Positions 18,574-26,945 of a stretch of 64,000 nucleotides of DNA are shown here, one piece after another. The number at the start of each line of letters is the position of its first letter. Position 1 is the stretch's first letter. This stretch comes from Lewinella sp038528965. Its GTDB lineage: Bacteria > Bacteroidota > Bacteroidia > Chitinophagales > Saprospiraceae. The notes under the pieces were generated by a model. The model was not told where the DNA came from. It did not search any database and saw nothing but the letters and a program-made list of their open reading frames with translations. The translations under genes were made by a program, and so were the position numbers. Location: positions 53,734-117,733 of the forward strand of contig JBCBEC010000019.1 of the NCBI GenBank assembly GCA_038528965.1. The letters are read 5' to 3'.

Positions 18574-19932
18574 ATGCATAGTTCTTCCCATCCTAATCGT
18601 CGCAAATTTATTCGTACCACTTCCGCTATCGGGGCGGGCTTGGTACTGGGGCGTCCGCTTAATTTGCAAGCCAGCACCATGTCCATTAATGATAAGGTGC
18701 GACTTGGCGTAGTTGGCTGTGGGGGCCGTGGCCGTGGCGTAATTTTCAGTAACATTCCCAAGATACCCAGTGCCCATCTGGTCGCCGTTTGTGATATTAT
18801 CCCCTCGCGCCGCGAGGACGCCGCGGCCCAGTTCAAGGAAGATTACGGTATCGAGGTGCAGACCTACGAGGACTTTTACGACATGCTGGAAAAAGAAGAA
18901 CTGGACGCAGTGGTGCTGACCACCCCAGATTTCTGGCATATGCAGCATGCCGTTGACGCTATGGAGGCGGGACTGCACGTATACTGCGAGAAGGCCATGT
19001 CTAACAACATGGAGGACGCCCGTAAAATGGCGGAAGGCATGAAACGAACGGGTATGCTCCTACAGATCGGTCGTCAAAGACGCAGTAATGATCGTTACCG
19101 GTTCACCCATCAAGTTCTTCTGGAAAAAGAAAATATGTTTGGCCGGCTCACCCACGCCATCGGTCAGTGGAATCGCTCCAGAATCTGGACCCAGCAACCC
19201 AACAAACGGGATCGGTTCAAGATTAAGCAGTTGGAGCGCTACGGTTTCGAAACAGTAGATCAGGTCTACAACTGGCGCAACTATAAAGAACTAGGCGGTG
19301 GCGTAGTATCCGATTTAGGCTCCCACCAAATTGACATCTTCAACTGGTTCCTGGGCGCTTACCCACATACGGTATACGCCACCGGTAACAACTCGTATTT
19401 TAAGTACGAACAGGCCGACACTATGGCAACCATCCTGGAGTATGATACGCCCAAAGGCCCCGCTATCGGCATTTACGAAAACATCTCTAACTCCCGGGCT
19501 ATCGGGGTATACGAACGCTTCATCGGTGATGATGGAGCCTTCATTATTTCGGAAGGCAAAGACAATAAGATCTACCGGGAATCAAGGGTAAAGGCCAAGC
19601 GCTGGCAGCGGTACATTGACGCCGGCTATATCTCAAACCTGGCCGATATGCAAAAGTATCGGGAGGAAGAAGTTGGTGACTCCGGTATCAAGGAAACAGC
19701 ACCGCAGATCAGCTACGATATCAAAAACATGGTGGACATGGACCGGGTGTATAACCTACAAGCTCACACGGCTCACCTATACAATTTTGTGGAGACTGTA
19801 CGCGGTGAAGAGACGCTCAATTACGACGCGATCACCTCCTATAAGTCGGAAGTTTGTATTTACAAGATTCACGAAGCGATAAATGCCAATGGAGGTCGGA
19901 TTGTAATTGATCCCTCTGAGTACGAAGTGTAG
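18574..19932 (+). CDS. Tat-exported Gfo/Idh/MocA family oxidoreductase
   Basis: 452 residues from the ATG at 18574; an upstream in-frame ATG at 18487 lies inside apbE and is rejected. A twin-arginine signal (NRRKFIRTTSAIGAGLVLG) starts the protein. The NAD(P)-binding Rossmann fold follows (VRLGVVGCGGRGRGVIFSN), then AVVLTTPDFWHMQHAVDAME and HVYCEKAMSNN with the EK catalytic signature of the family. The C-terminal half contains GGGVVSDLGSHQIDIFNWF. Exported members are common in Bacteroidota and are thought to act on sugar derivatives in the periplasm with a cofactor carried through Tat. Substrate unknown. Confidence 0.9.
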   Translation: MHSSSHPNRRKFIRTTSAIGAGLVLGRPLNLQASTMSINDKVRLGVVGCGGRGRGVIFSNIPKIPSAHLVAVCDIIPSRREDAAAQFKEDYGIEVQTYEDFYDMLEKEELDAVVLTTPDFWHMQHAVDAMEAGLHVYCEKAMSNNMEDARKMAEGMKRTGMLLQIGRQRRSNDRYRFTHQVLLEKENMFGRLTHAIGQWNRSRIWTQQPNKRDRFKIKQLERYGFETVDQVYNWRNYKELGGGVVSDLGSHQIDIFNWFLGAYPHTVYATGNNSYFKYEQADTMATILEYDTPKGPAIGIYENISNSRAIGVYERFIGDDGAFIISEGKDNKIYRESRVKAKRWQRYIDAGYISNLADMQKYREEEVGDSGIKETAPQISYDIKNMVDMDRVYNLQAHTAHLYNFVETVRGEETLNYDAITSYKSEVCIYKIHEAINANGGRIVIDPSEYEV

Positions 19933-20046
19933 TAAAGTGAGCAAGGGCTCATATTGACTTAGCAATCATATTAGCCCTGTTCCAAAATCGTTATAGTGGT
20001 AATGGTCTTGGCTTACCTAATAATTGAGCATTAGACTTTAGTAACT

Positions 20047-20475
20047 CTACCCCATCTCTTCACTACAGCTATCACAGGTACCGGATAGCACTAGATGCTT
20101 TTCTTCAATTTGGAACCCTTCTGGTGTTTTGACGTTAGGTAGAACGGTGTTTTCTAGGCAAACGGTTTTTTCACATTTCACGCAGTGAAAATGAACGTGC
20201 TCATCATTATGCTTTTGTTCCAATTGTTGTTCCGAGCCAGCAGCGTACTTGGGAATACCACTGTTATCAAACACCTGATGAATAAGACCTTTTTTCTCAA
20301 AAGTACGCAACGTACGGTAGAGCGTAATGCGGTCTATACGTTCAAAATGCTTTTCTATATCGGCATTAGAAAGGGCCGTTTTTGCGGATGCTAGGAAAAG
20401 CTCCAGGACTTTATCGCGCACCAGCGTCACGCGCAATCCATACTTTTTAAGAAGAGAAACAGATCGCTTTTCCAT
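20047..20475 (-). CDS. Fur-family metalloregulator, probable Zur
   Basis: 142 residues, normal Fur length. N-terminal winged helix (GLRVTLVRDKVLELFLASAK ... ITLYRTLRTFEKKGLIHQVF) and a dimerisation domain with His93/His95/His97-Cys98 and three further Cys (HVHFHCVKCEKTVC; SGTCDSC, Cys134/Cys137), which form a structural zinc site plus a metal-sensing site. It probably represses the metal-uptake genes that share the TGCAA-N5-TTGCA palindrome at 23.7-51.3 kb (inference: sequence identity of sites plus gene content, COG0523 and DUF1826 being typical Zur targets). Zur, rather than Fur or PerR, is inferred from the target genes, not from the protein itself. Its own start region holds a 7-1-7 palindrome. 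Confidence 0.85.
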   Translation of the reverse strand: MEKRSVSLLKKYGLRVTLVRDKVLELFLASAKTALSNADIEKHFERIDRITLYRTLRTFEKKGLIHQVFDNSGIPKYAAGSEQQLEQKHNDEHVHFHCVKCEKTVCLENTVLPNVKTPEGFQIEEKHLVLSGTCDSCSEEMG

Positions 20476-20490
20476 ATTCGTTCGCTTTAT

Positions 20491-20505
20491 CTTATTGGCA
20501 ATAAG
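20491..20505. promoter_or_regulatory. 7-1-7 palindrome at the regulator gene, possible autoregulatory site
   Basis: CTTATTGGCAATAAG is a perfect 7-1-7 inverted repeat, the geometry of Fur-family operators, 15 bases upstream of the regulator's ATG. Its half-site (TTATTG) is shared with the boxes at the other loci but the order of halves differs. Confidence 0.5.
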
Positions 20506-20723
20506 TAATCTGATCGCTAACTAATATTCTATCGTGCCAAATGGGACTGCTGTAGGAAAAACGGCACAGCTATAAACTCATAAAACTCCATGAATCAACT
20601 ATTGATACACAAATACGGCAGTGAAAAACCAGCAGTTATCGCTATTGATGCACAGACACATTGCAATGCGTCTCTTCAGCGGGAGATTTATACTTAATCA
20701 TTTCTTTTACAGAAGAACCTGCT
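20506..20723. other. intergenic gap, no gene seen
   Basis: About 220 bases between the regulator's operator and the next terminator. I see no further motif. Confidence 0.4.
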
Positions 20724-20760
20724 AAAAAAAGGAGGACAGCCCGAGGGTGGGCTGCCTTCC
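20724..20760 (-). terminator. terminator of the tandem-repeat protein gene
   Basis: A 12-base stem (20731-20742 with 20749-20760, one mismatch and one G-T pair) around a six-base loop is followed on the minus strand by seven T (the A-run 20724-20730). It lies 33 bases past the stop codon. Confidence 0.75.
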
Positions 20761-20792
20761 TTCAATTCAGGAAAAAATCGAAATTGCGATTC

Positions 20793-23696
20793 TTAGATCT
20801 TGATAAAGCGCTTGCTTACCATAGCCTGACCAGCTTGCAACTGGAAGATATAACTACCAGCTGGCAACTGACTCAAGTCGATTTGGGTCTCTTGTGCGCT
20901 ATACGTTTGTACCACCTGTCCGGTCATAGTGATGATCCGCACTTCTAGTTGGTCAGTGATATCCTGCGTATTCAACTGCCAGTTCAACAGATCACGTGCT
21001 GGATTAGGCGCAAGGATCAACTCGGCATTTAGACGGTCTTCCAGATCGCGTACGTTTACTGGATCGTTGTTGACAACGAAGGTCAAGTCTACATCCGTGC
21101 CACCATCGTTGATAGTGGAGGTAGCAGACTTAATACCTGGCTGGTGCTTCAAGACAATGCGGAAGTCTCCAGTACCCATATCACTAGTTGTCGTCCAGTT
21201 AGTAGACAGACCTACAGGGAGCATGTTTTCGTCCATGTCATTGTAGTTGATATCATCATCACGGTTGTCTGCGTTACCATCACCTTCAGGATCAGAGAAG
21301 AAGTCATTGGTAAACTCGAAGAAGAACTGGTGCTCATCATCTTCTTCCATGATCTCTGTGGTAATGTCCTCCCCTTCGATAGAGTTAAACAGCTCAACAG
21401 TCATGGTATATTCTATACCGAACTCCAGGTTAATTGGGTCAAGTACTTCCAGATCAAGTGGACCTTCACCGTCTGGGTCCTGGGCAGCGGCCGTTACAAC
21501 ATTACCACCACCTGTCGGAGTCCAAGTCAATACCACATCAGTGATCACCTCTTCTTCATTCTCACATGGTGGAGCGTCTGGGTCTACACTTATATTTACC
21601 GTCCAGGTCAGGTCAACGTCCGTACCTCCATCATCTACTGTTGAAGTTGCAGACTTCACACCTGGCTGGTGCTTCAAGATTACTCGGAAATCACCGCTAG
21701 TAATTTCTTCACCACACTCGGTCTCCCAAGAGGTGTTCAAACCTACAGGCAGCATGTTTTCGTCAAAGTCGTTGTAGTTAACAGCCGTATCGTCCCGCTC
21801 ATCTACGTTACCGTCACCGGCCGGACTTCTGAACAGCTCGTCATCAAAGGCGAAGAAGAACATGTGCTCATCGTCTTCCTCCATGATCTCTTCGGTGATA
21901 TCCTCACCTTCAATAGTGTTCAATAACTCCATAGTCAAGACATACTCCGTACTTTCTAACAACTCAATGTCATCAAGTACTACCAGATCAAGTGGGCCTT
22001 CACCGTCTGGGTCCTGAGCAGCTGCTGTTACTGGCGTACCACCGTCAACGGGTGTAAAGGTCAAGATGACATCAGTGATGATCTCTTCCTCGTTCTCACA
22101 TGGTGGTGCATCCGGATCTTCGTTCACGTTGACAGTGAAAGTCAGGTCAACGTCCGTACCTCCATCATCCACTGTTGAAGTGGCAGACTTCACACCAGGC
22201 TGGTGCTTCAAGATTACACGGAAATCCCCCGTAGTAATTTCTTCACCACACTCGGTCTCCCAAGAGGTGTTCAAACCTACAGGAAGCATGTTTTCGTCAA
22301 AATCGTTGTAATTAATAGCCGTATCGTCACGCTCATCTACATTACCGTCACCGGCCGGACTTGTGAACAGCTCATCATCAAAGGCGAAGAAGAACATGTG
22401 CTCATCGTCTTCCTCCATGATCTCTTCAGTGATATCCTCACCTTCAATAGAGTTGAGCAATTCCATGGTCAGTGTGTACTCCGTACTTTCTACCAACTCA
22501 ATGTCATCAAGTACTACCAGATCAAGTGGGCCTTCGCCGTCTGGGTCCTGAGCAGCAGCAGTTACTGGCGTACCGCCATCAACGGGCGTAAAGGTCAAGA
22601 TGACATCGGTGATGATCTCTTCCTCATTCTCACATGGTGGTGCATCTGGGTCTTCGTTCACGTTGACAGTGAAGGTCAGGTCAACGTCGGTACCACCGTC
22701 CATTACTGTTGAGGTGGCCGACTTCACACCAGGCTGGTGCTTCAAAATCACCTGGAAACTACCCGTAGTAATTTCTTCACCACACTCGGTCTCCCAAGAG
22801 GTATTCAAACCTACAGGAAGCATGTTTTCGTCAAAGTCGTTGTAGTTAATAGCCGTATCGTCACGCTCATCTACGTTACCGTCACCGGCCGGACTTGTGA
22901 ACAGCTCATCATCAAAGGCGAAGAAAAACATGTGCTCATCGTCTTCCTCCATGATCTCTTCGGTGATATCCTCACCCTCAATGGAATTGAGCAATTCCAT
23001 GGTCAGCGTGTACTCCGTACTTTCTACCAGCTCAATATCATCAAGCACCACAAGATCAAGTGGGCCTTCGCCGTCTGGGTCCTGCGCAGCAGCCGTTACC
23101 GGCGTACCACCATCTACTGGCGTAAAGGTCAAGATGACATCAGTGATGATCTCTTCCTCATTCTCACATGGTGGTGCGTCTGGATCATCTTCTACAGAAA
23201 CCATCCAGGTTAGATCAAATAGAGCCGTACCGTCTCCAATGGTAGAAGAGGCAGACTTCATGCCGGTCAGATCAGCGAGCTGTACCTGGAACATGCCACT
23301 AACGTTCCCGTCTTCGGTACATTCGGTGGTCACTTCATTGCTTAAGCCTAAAGGCAAGCCATTGTTATCTGTATCCAGCGTAGTGACATCACCCGCAAAG
23401 ATGCTGCCCATAGGCATGAAGAACACTTGATGGTTTTCAGCATCATCACTAATCTGGCTAGTGATATCATCTCCACCGCTTTGCACGGCTACGGTCAATG
23501 CATACTCGGTACTTTCCATGAGGGTTACGGGGCCATCTACTGTTAAGCCGCCGCCACCGTCTGTTGCAGTAGCTACTACTGCTGAACCCGAGGTAGGAGT
23601 AAAAGTAAGGGTAACACCAGTAATATTATCCAACTGGGCGTTAGCTGTCCAGCTGAGCATCAAGAGCGCACTAAGCAGAAGGTAAAACTTGTTCAT
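20793..23696 (-). CDS. secreted tandem-repeat acidic protein with T9SS tail, metal-regulon member
   Basis: 967 residues. Signal peptide (MNKFYLLLSALLMLSWTANA), one divergent module (about 22-172), four near-identical 178-residue modules, and a T9SS CTD (LILAPNPARDLLNWQL ... LPAGSYIFQLQAGQAMVSKR). Each module begins PDAPPCENEEEIITDVILTF and contains EEIMEEDDEHMFFFAFDDEL, an Asp/Glu/His-rich stretch that could bind metal, and ILKHQPGVKSATST. From memory, single-module lipoproteins with this pattern are encoded beside TonB receptors in other Bacteroidota; a five-module surface version is unusual. Two palindromic boxes lie upstream at 23740-23771, with a TANNTTTG element at 23724-23731. Probable extracellular metal capture or delivery to the neighbouring receptor; not proven. 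Confidence 0.75.
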   Translation of the reverse strand: MNKFYLLLSALLMLSWTANAQLDNITGVTLTFTPTSGSAVVATATDGGGGLTVDGPVTLMESTEYALTVAVQSGGDDITSQISDDAENHQVFFMPMGSIFAGDVTTLDTDNNGLPLGLSNEVTTECTEDGNVSGMFQVQLADLTGMKSASSTIGDGTALFDLTWMVSVEDDPDAPPCENEEEIITDVILTFTPVDGGTPVTAAAQDPDGEGPLDLVVLDDIELVESTEYTLTMELLNSIEGEDITEEIMEEDDEHMFFFAFDDELFTSPAGDGNVDERDDTAINYNDFDENMLPVGLNTSWETECGEEITTGSFQVILKHQPGVKSATSTVMDGGTDVDLTFTVNVNEDPDAPPCENEEEIITDVILTFTPVDGGTPVTAAAQDPDGEGPLDLVVLDDIELVESTEYTLTMELLNSIEGEDITEEIMEEDDEHMFFFAFDDELFTSPAGDGNVDERDDTAINYNDFDENMLPVGLNTSWETECGEEITTGDFRVILKHQPGVKSATSTVDDGGTDVDLTFTVNVNEDPDAPPCENEEEIITDVILTFTPVDGGTPVTAAAQDPDGEGPLDLVVLDDIELLESTEYVLTMELLNTIEGEDITEEIMEEDDEHMFFFAFDDELFRSPAGDGNVDERDDTAVNYNDFDENMLPVGLNTSWETECGEEITSGDFRVILKHQPGVKSATSTVDDGGTDVDLTWTVNISVDPDAPPCENEEEVITDVVLTWTPTGGGNVVTAAAQDPDGEGPLDLEVLDPINLEFGIEYTMTVELFNSIEGEDITTEIMEEDDEHQFFFEFTNDFFSDPEGDGNADNRDDDINYNDMDENMLPVGLSTNWTTTSDMGTGDFRIVLKHQPGIKSATSTINDGGTDVDLTFVVNNDPVNVRDLEDRLNAELILAPNPARDLLNWQLNTQDITDQLEVRIITMTGQVVQTYSAQETQIDLSQLPAGSYIFQLQAGQAMVSKRFIKI
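21047..23184. repeat. four 534-bp tandem repeats
   Basis: The anchor TTCTCACATG recurs at 21559, 22093, 22627 and 23161, exactly 534 bases apart each time. The intervening DNA is nearly identical, including synonymous positions in the middle copies, which points to recent expansion or gene conversion. Confidence 0.9.
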
Positions 23697-23723
23697 ATCG
23701 TTGCTTTAAATGAAATATGATCG

Positions 23724-23731
23724 CAAATATA
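23724..23731 (-). promoter_or_regulatory. Bacteroidota -7 element for the repeat-protein gene
   Basis: TATATTTG on the minus strand matches TANNTTTG, 28 bases before the ATG. The palindromic box at 23740-23754 lies just upstream, where a bound repressor would block RNA polymerase. Confidence 0.5.
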
Positions 23732-23739
23732 ATCAGTTT

Positions 23740-23771
23740 TGCAACAACATTGCATTAGCAACATCATTGCA
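23740..23771. promoter_or_regulatory. two Zur-like palindromes
   Basis: TGCAACAACATTGCA (23740-23754) and AGCAACATCATTGCA (23757-23771) both fit TGCAA-N5-TTGCA with at most one outer mismatch each. Centre-to-centre distance is 17 bases. The rest of the gap to 24054 shows no gene. Confidence 0.72.
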
Positions 23772-24054
23772 AAAGCATTAATGTTTGACTGCTTGCAAAT
23801 GTTCATAAATGCGAGTATTTTGTTACAAGTCTATTGTAATCGCAGGGCGGGGATCATGGTTACGCTCATAGGTAAATTAGCGGAGCATTGTAACCGCAAA
23901 TATGAATCCTTGAAAAGGGTGGCTAATAAGAAGGATGAATGACTTTGTTTTTTCAATTCGCCCCATTTGTGGTTTGTGGTTTCGCGAAACTAAGTATGCA
24001 TCGATGAGACGGGGAATATTAAAAACACAATAATATCCCCCAATGATTATCCCC

Positions 24055-26889
24055 CTACTTCCATTTGGGCAAAGTCCGTTTTTCCTGCTCATCATCGGTT
24101 GCCTCCTGAGGAATATAAGGGGTCTCCTCTAACATCCATTTTTCAGCCTCGGCGCCTTTTAAGTAGTGATCAAAATAGGCTTTTAGTCTGCGCTGGATGT
24201 CCAAGCGATTTTCTTCCTTTCTCAAGCCATGGCCTTCTCCAACGTAAGAGAGAAAAACGACCGGCTTTTTCAAATAACGTAGGATGCTGTAGAACCCGAA
24301 GGAGTGCTCCCATTGTACCACCTTATCCGCCGTACCGTGGTACAGTAATAAAGGTGTATTCATAGTTTGTGCACCAAAAACCGGAGATTCAGAGATATAC
24401 ATCTCCGTATTCGAAGTAGGATCAGCGCCTAGCCTCCCCTGCCCTACCATATAGTAGTCCTGCTCATTGCTGCCATCCCGAACGATGTCGATATTGAAAC
24501 CCTGAATAAGGTTACTTACACCAGCACCGGCCGCAATGGCCGCAAAACGATTATCCTGTGTCGACATATACATGCCACAGTGGCCGCCAAAGCTAAAGCC
24601 TTGATACCCGATTTGTTCTTCGTTCACATAACCCAATTCTATGACTTTTTCAATAGCGGCATCAATGCATTCGTGCATATCTGAATGCGGTGTTCCTACA
24701 TTAAAATGGATATCTGGTCTGAGAAAAAGGTAGTCATTGGAAACCAACAGCATTTCGGGTGATGTCGCGCCATTGAGATAAGGCATCGGATACCGGTGCA
24801 TGGTGTATGACATCTTTTCGTACGAATACACGACCATCGGCAGCTTTTGTCCTGCCTCATACCCGTCCGGAATGCTCAGTACACCCTGTAAAGGCACACC
24901 ATCATCATTGGTATACTCAATTAGGATTCGTTTGCCCCAGCTGAACGCTTCTTGCTGGGGGTTGGTAGCGGTTATTTTCTTGGAGTTGGAAAAATCAAGC
25001 GTACTCAAATAAGCTTCGGGATAGTTATCGTAATCCCCCTGGTGATAAATGATGGCATCAGCGTCTTTGCTTTTAACTATTTCTTGTCTGCTCCAGGGTT
25101 GCGAATAGGATGCTGGGCCGTAAACCAGCTCCGTCAGTTGCCCATCCTCCAAGCGATAGAATCCCGCATATTTGTTTTGGGTATGGTACGCATAGAGAAT
25201 GATCGGAGCGGAAAGGTCAATGTAGCGATCTTCGATCTCCGATTCATCGGCAAAGCTGTAATCTTCCAATCGGAAGCGGATAGAATCCTTGGCGGTAATG
25301 GAAGACGTGAGATTCTCCGACTTTGACTTGCCATCAAGTGATACCAGCCATAAATCATATTTGTGTTCAATAAGAACCGCATTCCTGTCCTTTACCCAAC
25401 CCACAAAACCGTAGTCTGGCACATAACCGTACTTGTCGTACTCTTTATTGACGAAGGAGACGTTCAGCGCCTCTGAAATATTCCGAGCTGAAGCCTTCTC
25501 AAAATCATAGCACCAATAATGCGCTCCGTCCCAATAAACAACTTGCTCACCATCTGGGGACACCTCATAACCAGGATTGTACCACGAACCTTCCTGTGCT
25601 TCCCTGATAAGCGTTCTATCTCCTGTTTTAAGGTCAATACGGTAGAGGTCGTTTCTATCAATATCCCAGTCGGATATGTACTGCCTATTATCCGTACCGA
25701 TGGCCCACTTATCCGTTCCTTCACTGCGTACTAATTCCTGAATGGCCTCATCCGTTAGCTGAATAAGCGTATTGGAACTCCGGGAAAATACCGCATCAAA
25801 GACTTCATCTTGCTTACGGTCATATTCCATGATACGTTCAGATAGTAACTTTTCATCCTCCCAATGCCATATCTGCACACTTGCTTCTTCTCCCTCGCTT
25901 GTATCTTCTTCCGCGTCCTCTTCTTCCTGCTCATCGTACTCCTTGACCTGAAGGAACAAGCGATCACCGTCCTTACTCCAGCTAATATCGGATGATCCCG
26001 CTCCTGCGGCTAGCCCCATCCCCTCAGTAATGCCTTCAATATCCTTTGCTGGATATTCGGTTATCGTACTCCTTTCCGAATCAGCTGCTTCGATCACCAC
26101 TAAGCTCAAGGTTGTAGGGTCCACCTCTTCTTCCGTTTCCTCGTACTTATAGGCAGCAAGGGCGGTTTTGTCCTCATTCCAGGACAGACTGGAGTAAATG
26201 TAGTTACCCGTTTGTAGTGCTCGGGTCATCCGCTTACTGGGATCGTAGAGGTAAATTCCGTTGCCACGCCTATCTTCCGAGGCTATCGTGTAAGCTATGA
26301 ATTGAGATTCCTTATCGGCCAGGTATTCTCCAATATGACCAATGTAGTGCTCGCGGCGATTGGTTAAATCATAAATCAGCAGGCTATTATTATCCTGGGT
26401 AACGAAGTAGTCAGTATCCTCAATGAAAGAATAGCTAGCGTCCGATTCATACTGTACGGTGAACCCGGATACGAGGTGCCGCAGTTCGATGAGCGTACTT
26501 TCCTCTTCTCCCTCGCTTGCTTCGTCTTCTTCTGCTTCCGGCTTGATTTGGTAGGCAATCCAATCTGATGAGGAGGAGAATCTAGGCTTACTGCCATTCG
26601 GCACTTTATACTTCACCCCATCGGTCGAACTACAGATGTACAAGACATCCGTCTGATTATTGTCCGTAAAATACCCCTCAATTCTTTGTTCCGTGACCGA
26701 ATCTGCGGGCGACTCGGACTCATCGAATAAACTGTACAGTGTAGTGTACCATTCCCCATTATCCGCTAGGGTAACAGAATGGGTGCGCCATTGTCTGATA
26801 TCATCAAATGACAGTACTGATTTTTCAGTTTGCCCAATAAGTTGGCAAGTGATGCAAATTGACAGAAGTAGCGTCAATAGTAGGCGCAT
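24055..26889 (-). CDS. S9 family serine peptidase (prolyl-oligopeptidase type), exported
   Basis: 944 residues with a signal peptide (MRLLLTLLLSICITCQLIG). A long N-terminal beta-propeller region (about 30-620) with WD-like strands and acidic loops precedes an alpha/beta-hydrolase domain. The nucleophile elbow is GFSFGGHCGMYM (Ser766). Asp and His are in LLYHGTADKVVQWEHSF and VGEGHGLRKEENR. Family members cleave dipeptides or oligopeptides in the periplasm. It starts 56 bases after the TonB receptor gene on the same strand and may be transcribed with it, which would place it in the metal regulon; that is an inference from spacing. Confidence 0.88.
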   Translation of the reverse strand: MRLLLTLLLSICITCQLIGQTEKSVLSFDDIRQWRTHSVTLADNGEWYTTLYSLFDESESPADSVTEQRIEGYFTDNNQTDVLYICSSTDGVKYKVPNGSKPRFSSSSDWIAYQIKPEAEEDEASEGEEESTLIELRHLVSGFTVQYESDASYSFIEDTDYFVTQDNNSLLIYDLTNRREHYIGHIGEYLADKESQFIAYTIASEDRRGNGIYLYDPSKRMTRALQTGNYIYSSLSWNEDKTALAAYKYEETEEEVDPTTLSLVVIEAADSERSTITEYPAKDIEGITEGMGLAAGAGSSDISWSKDGDRLFLQVKEYDEQEEEDAEEDTSEGEEASVQIWHWEDEKLLSERIMEYDRKQDEVFDAVFSRSSNTLIQLTDEAIQELVRSEGTDKWAIGTDNRQYISDWDIDRNDLYRIDLKTGDRTLIREAQEGSWYNPGYEVSPDGEQVVYWDGAHYWCYDFEKASARNISEALNVSFVNKEYDKYGYVPDYGFVGWVKDRNAVLIEHKYDLWLVSLDGKSKSENLTSSITAKDSIRFRLEDYSFADESEIEDRYIDLSAPIILYAYHTQNKYAGFYRLEDGQLTELVYGPASYSQPWSRQEIVKSKDADAIIYHQGDYDNYPEAYLSTLDFSNSKKITATNPQQEAFSWGKRILIEYTNDDGVPLQGVLSIPDGYEAGQKLPMVVYSYEKMSYTMHRYPMPYLNGATSPEMLLVSNDYLFLRPDIHFNVGTPHSDMHECIDAAIEKVIELGYVNEEQIGYQGFSFGGHCGMYMSTQDNRFAAIAAGAGVSNLIQGFNIDIVRDGSNEQDYYMVGQGRLGADPTSNTEMYISESPVFGAQTMNTPLLLYHGTADKVVQWEHSFGFYSILRYLKKPVVFLSYVGEGHGLRKEENRLDIQRRLKAYFDHYLKGAEAEKWMLEETPYIPQEATDDEQEKRTLPKWK

Positions 26890-26945
26890 AGGGTTGTCTT
26901 TTAAGTCGGTTTCTAAAATTCCATCCCCCTCCTAATCGTAATCCA

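Noticed and set aside
21144..22845. Plus-strand open frames of 80-177 residues that repeat at the 534-base period
   Set aside because: They are exact antisense shadows of the tandem repeats in the 20793-23696 gene. Their repetition follows from the DNA repeat, and they have no start context or known motif.
21047..23184. Possible CRISPR-like array because of regular repeats
   Set aside because: The 534-base period is coding and continuous with no spacers. No cas gene is present. The TPR-CHAT protein is not beside any CRISPR locus in this window.
24011..24040. Hairpin GGGGAATATT/AATATCCCC after the S9 peptidase gene
   Set aside because: It has no T-run on the minus strand and includes a bulge, so I do not call it a terminator.
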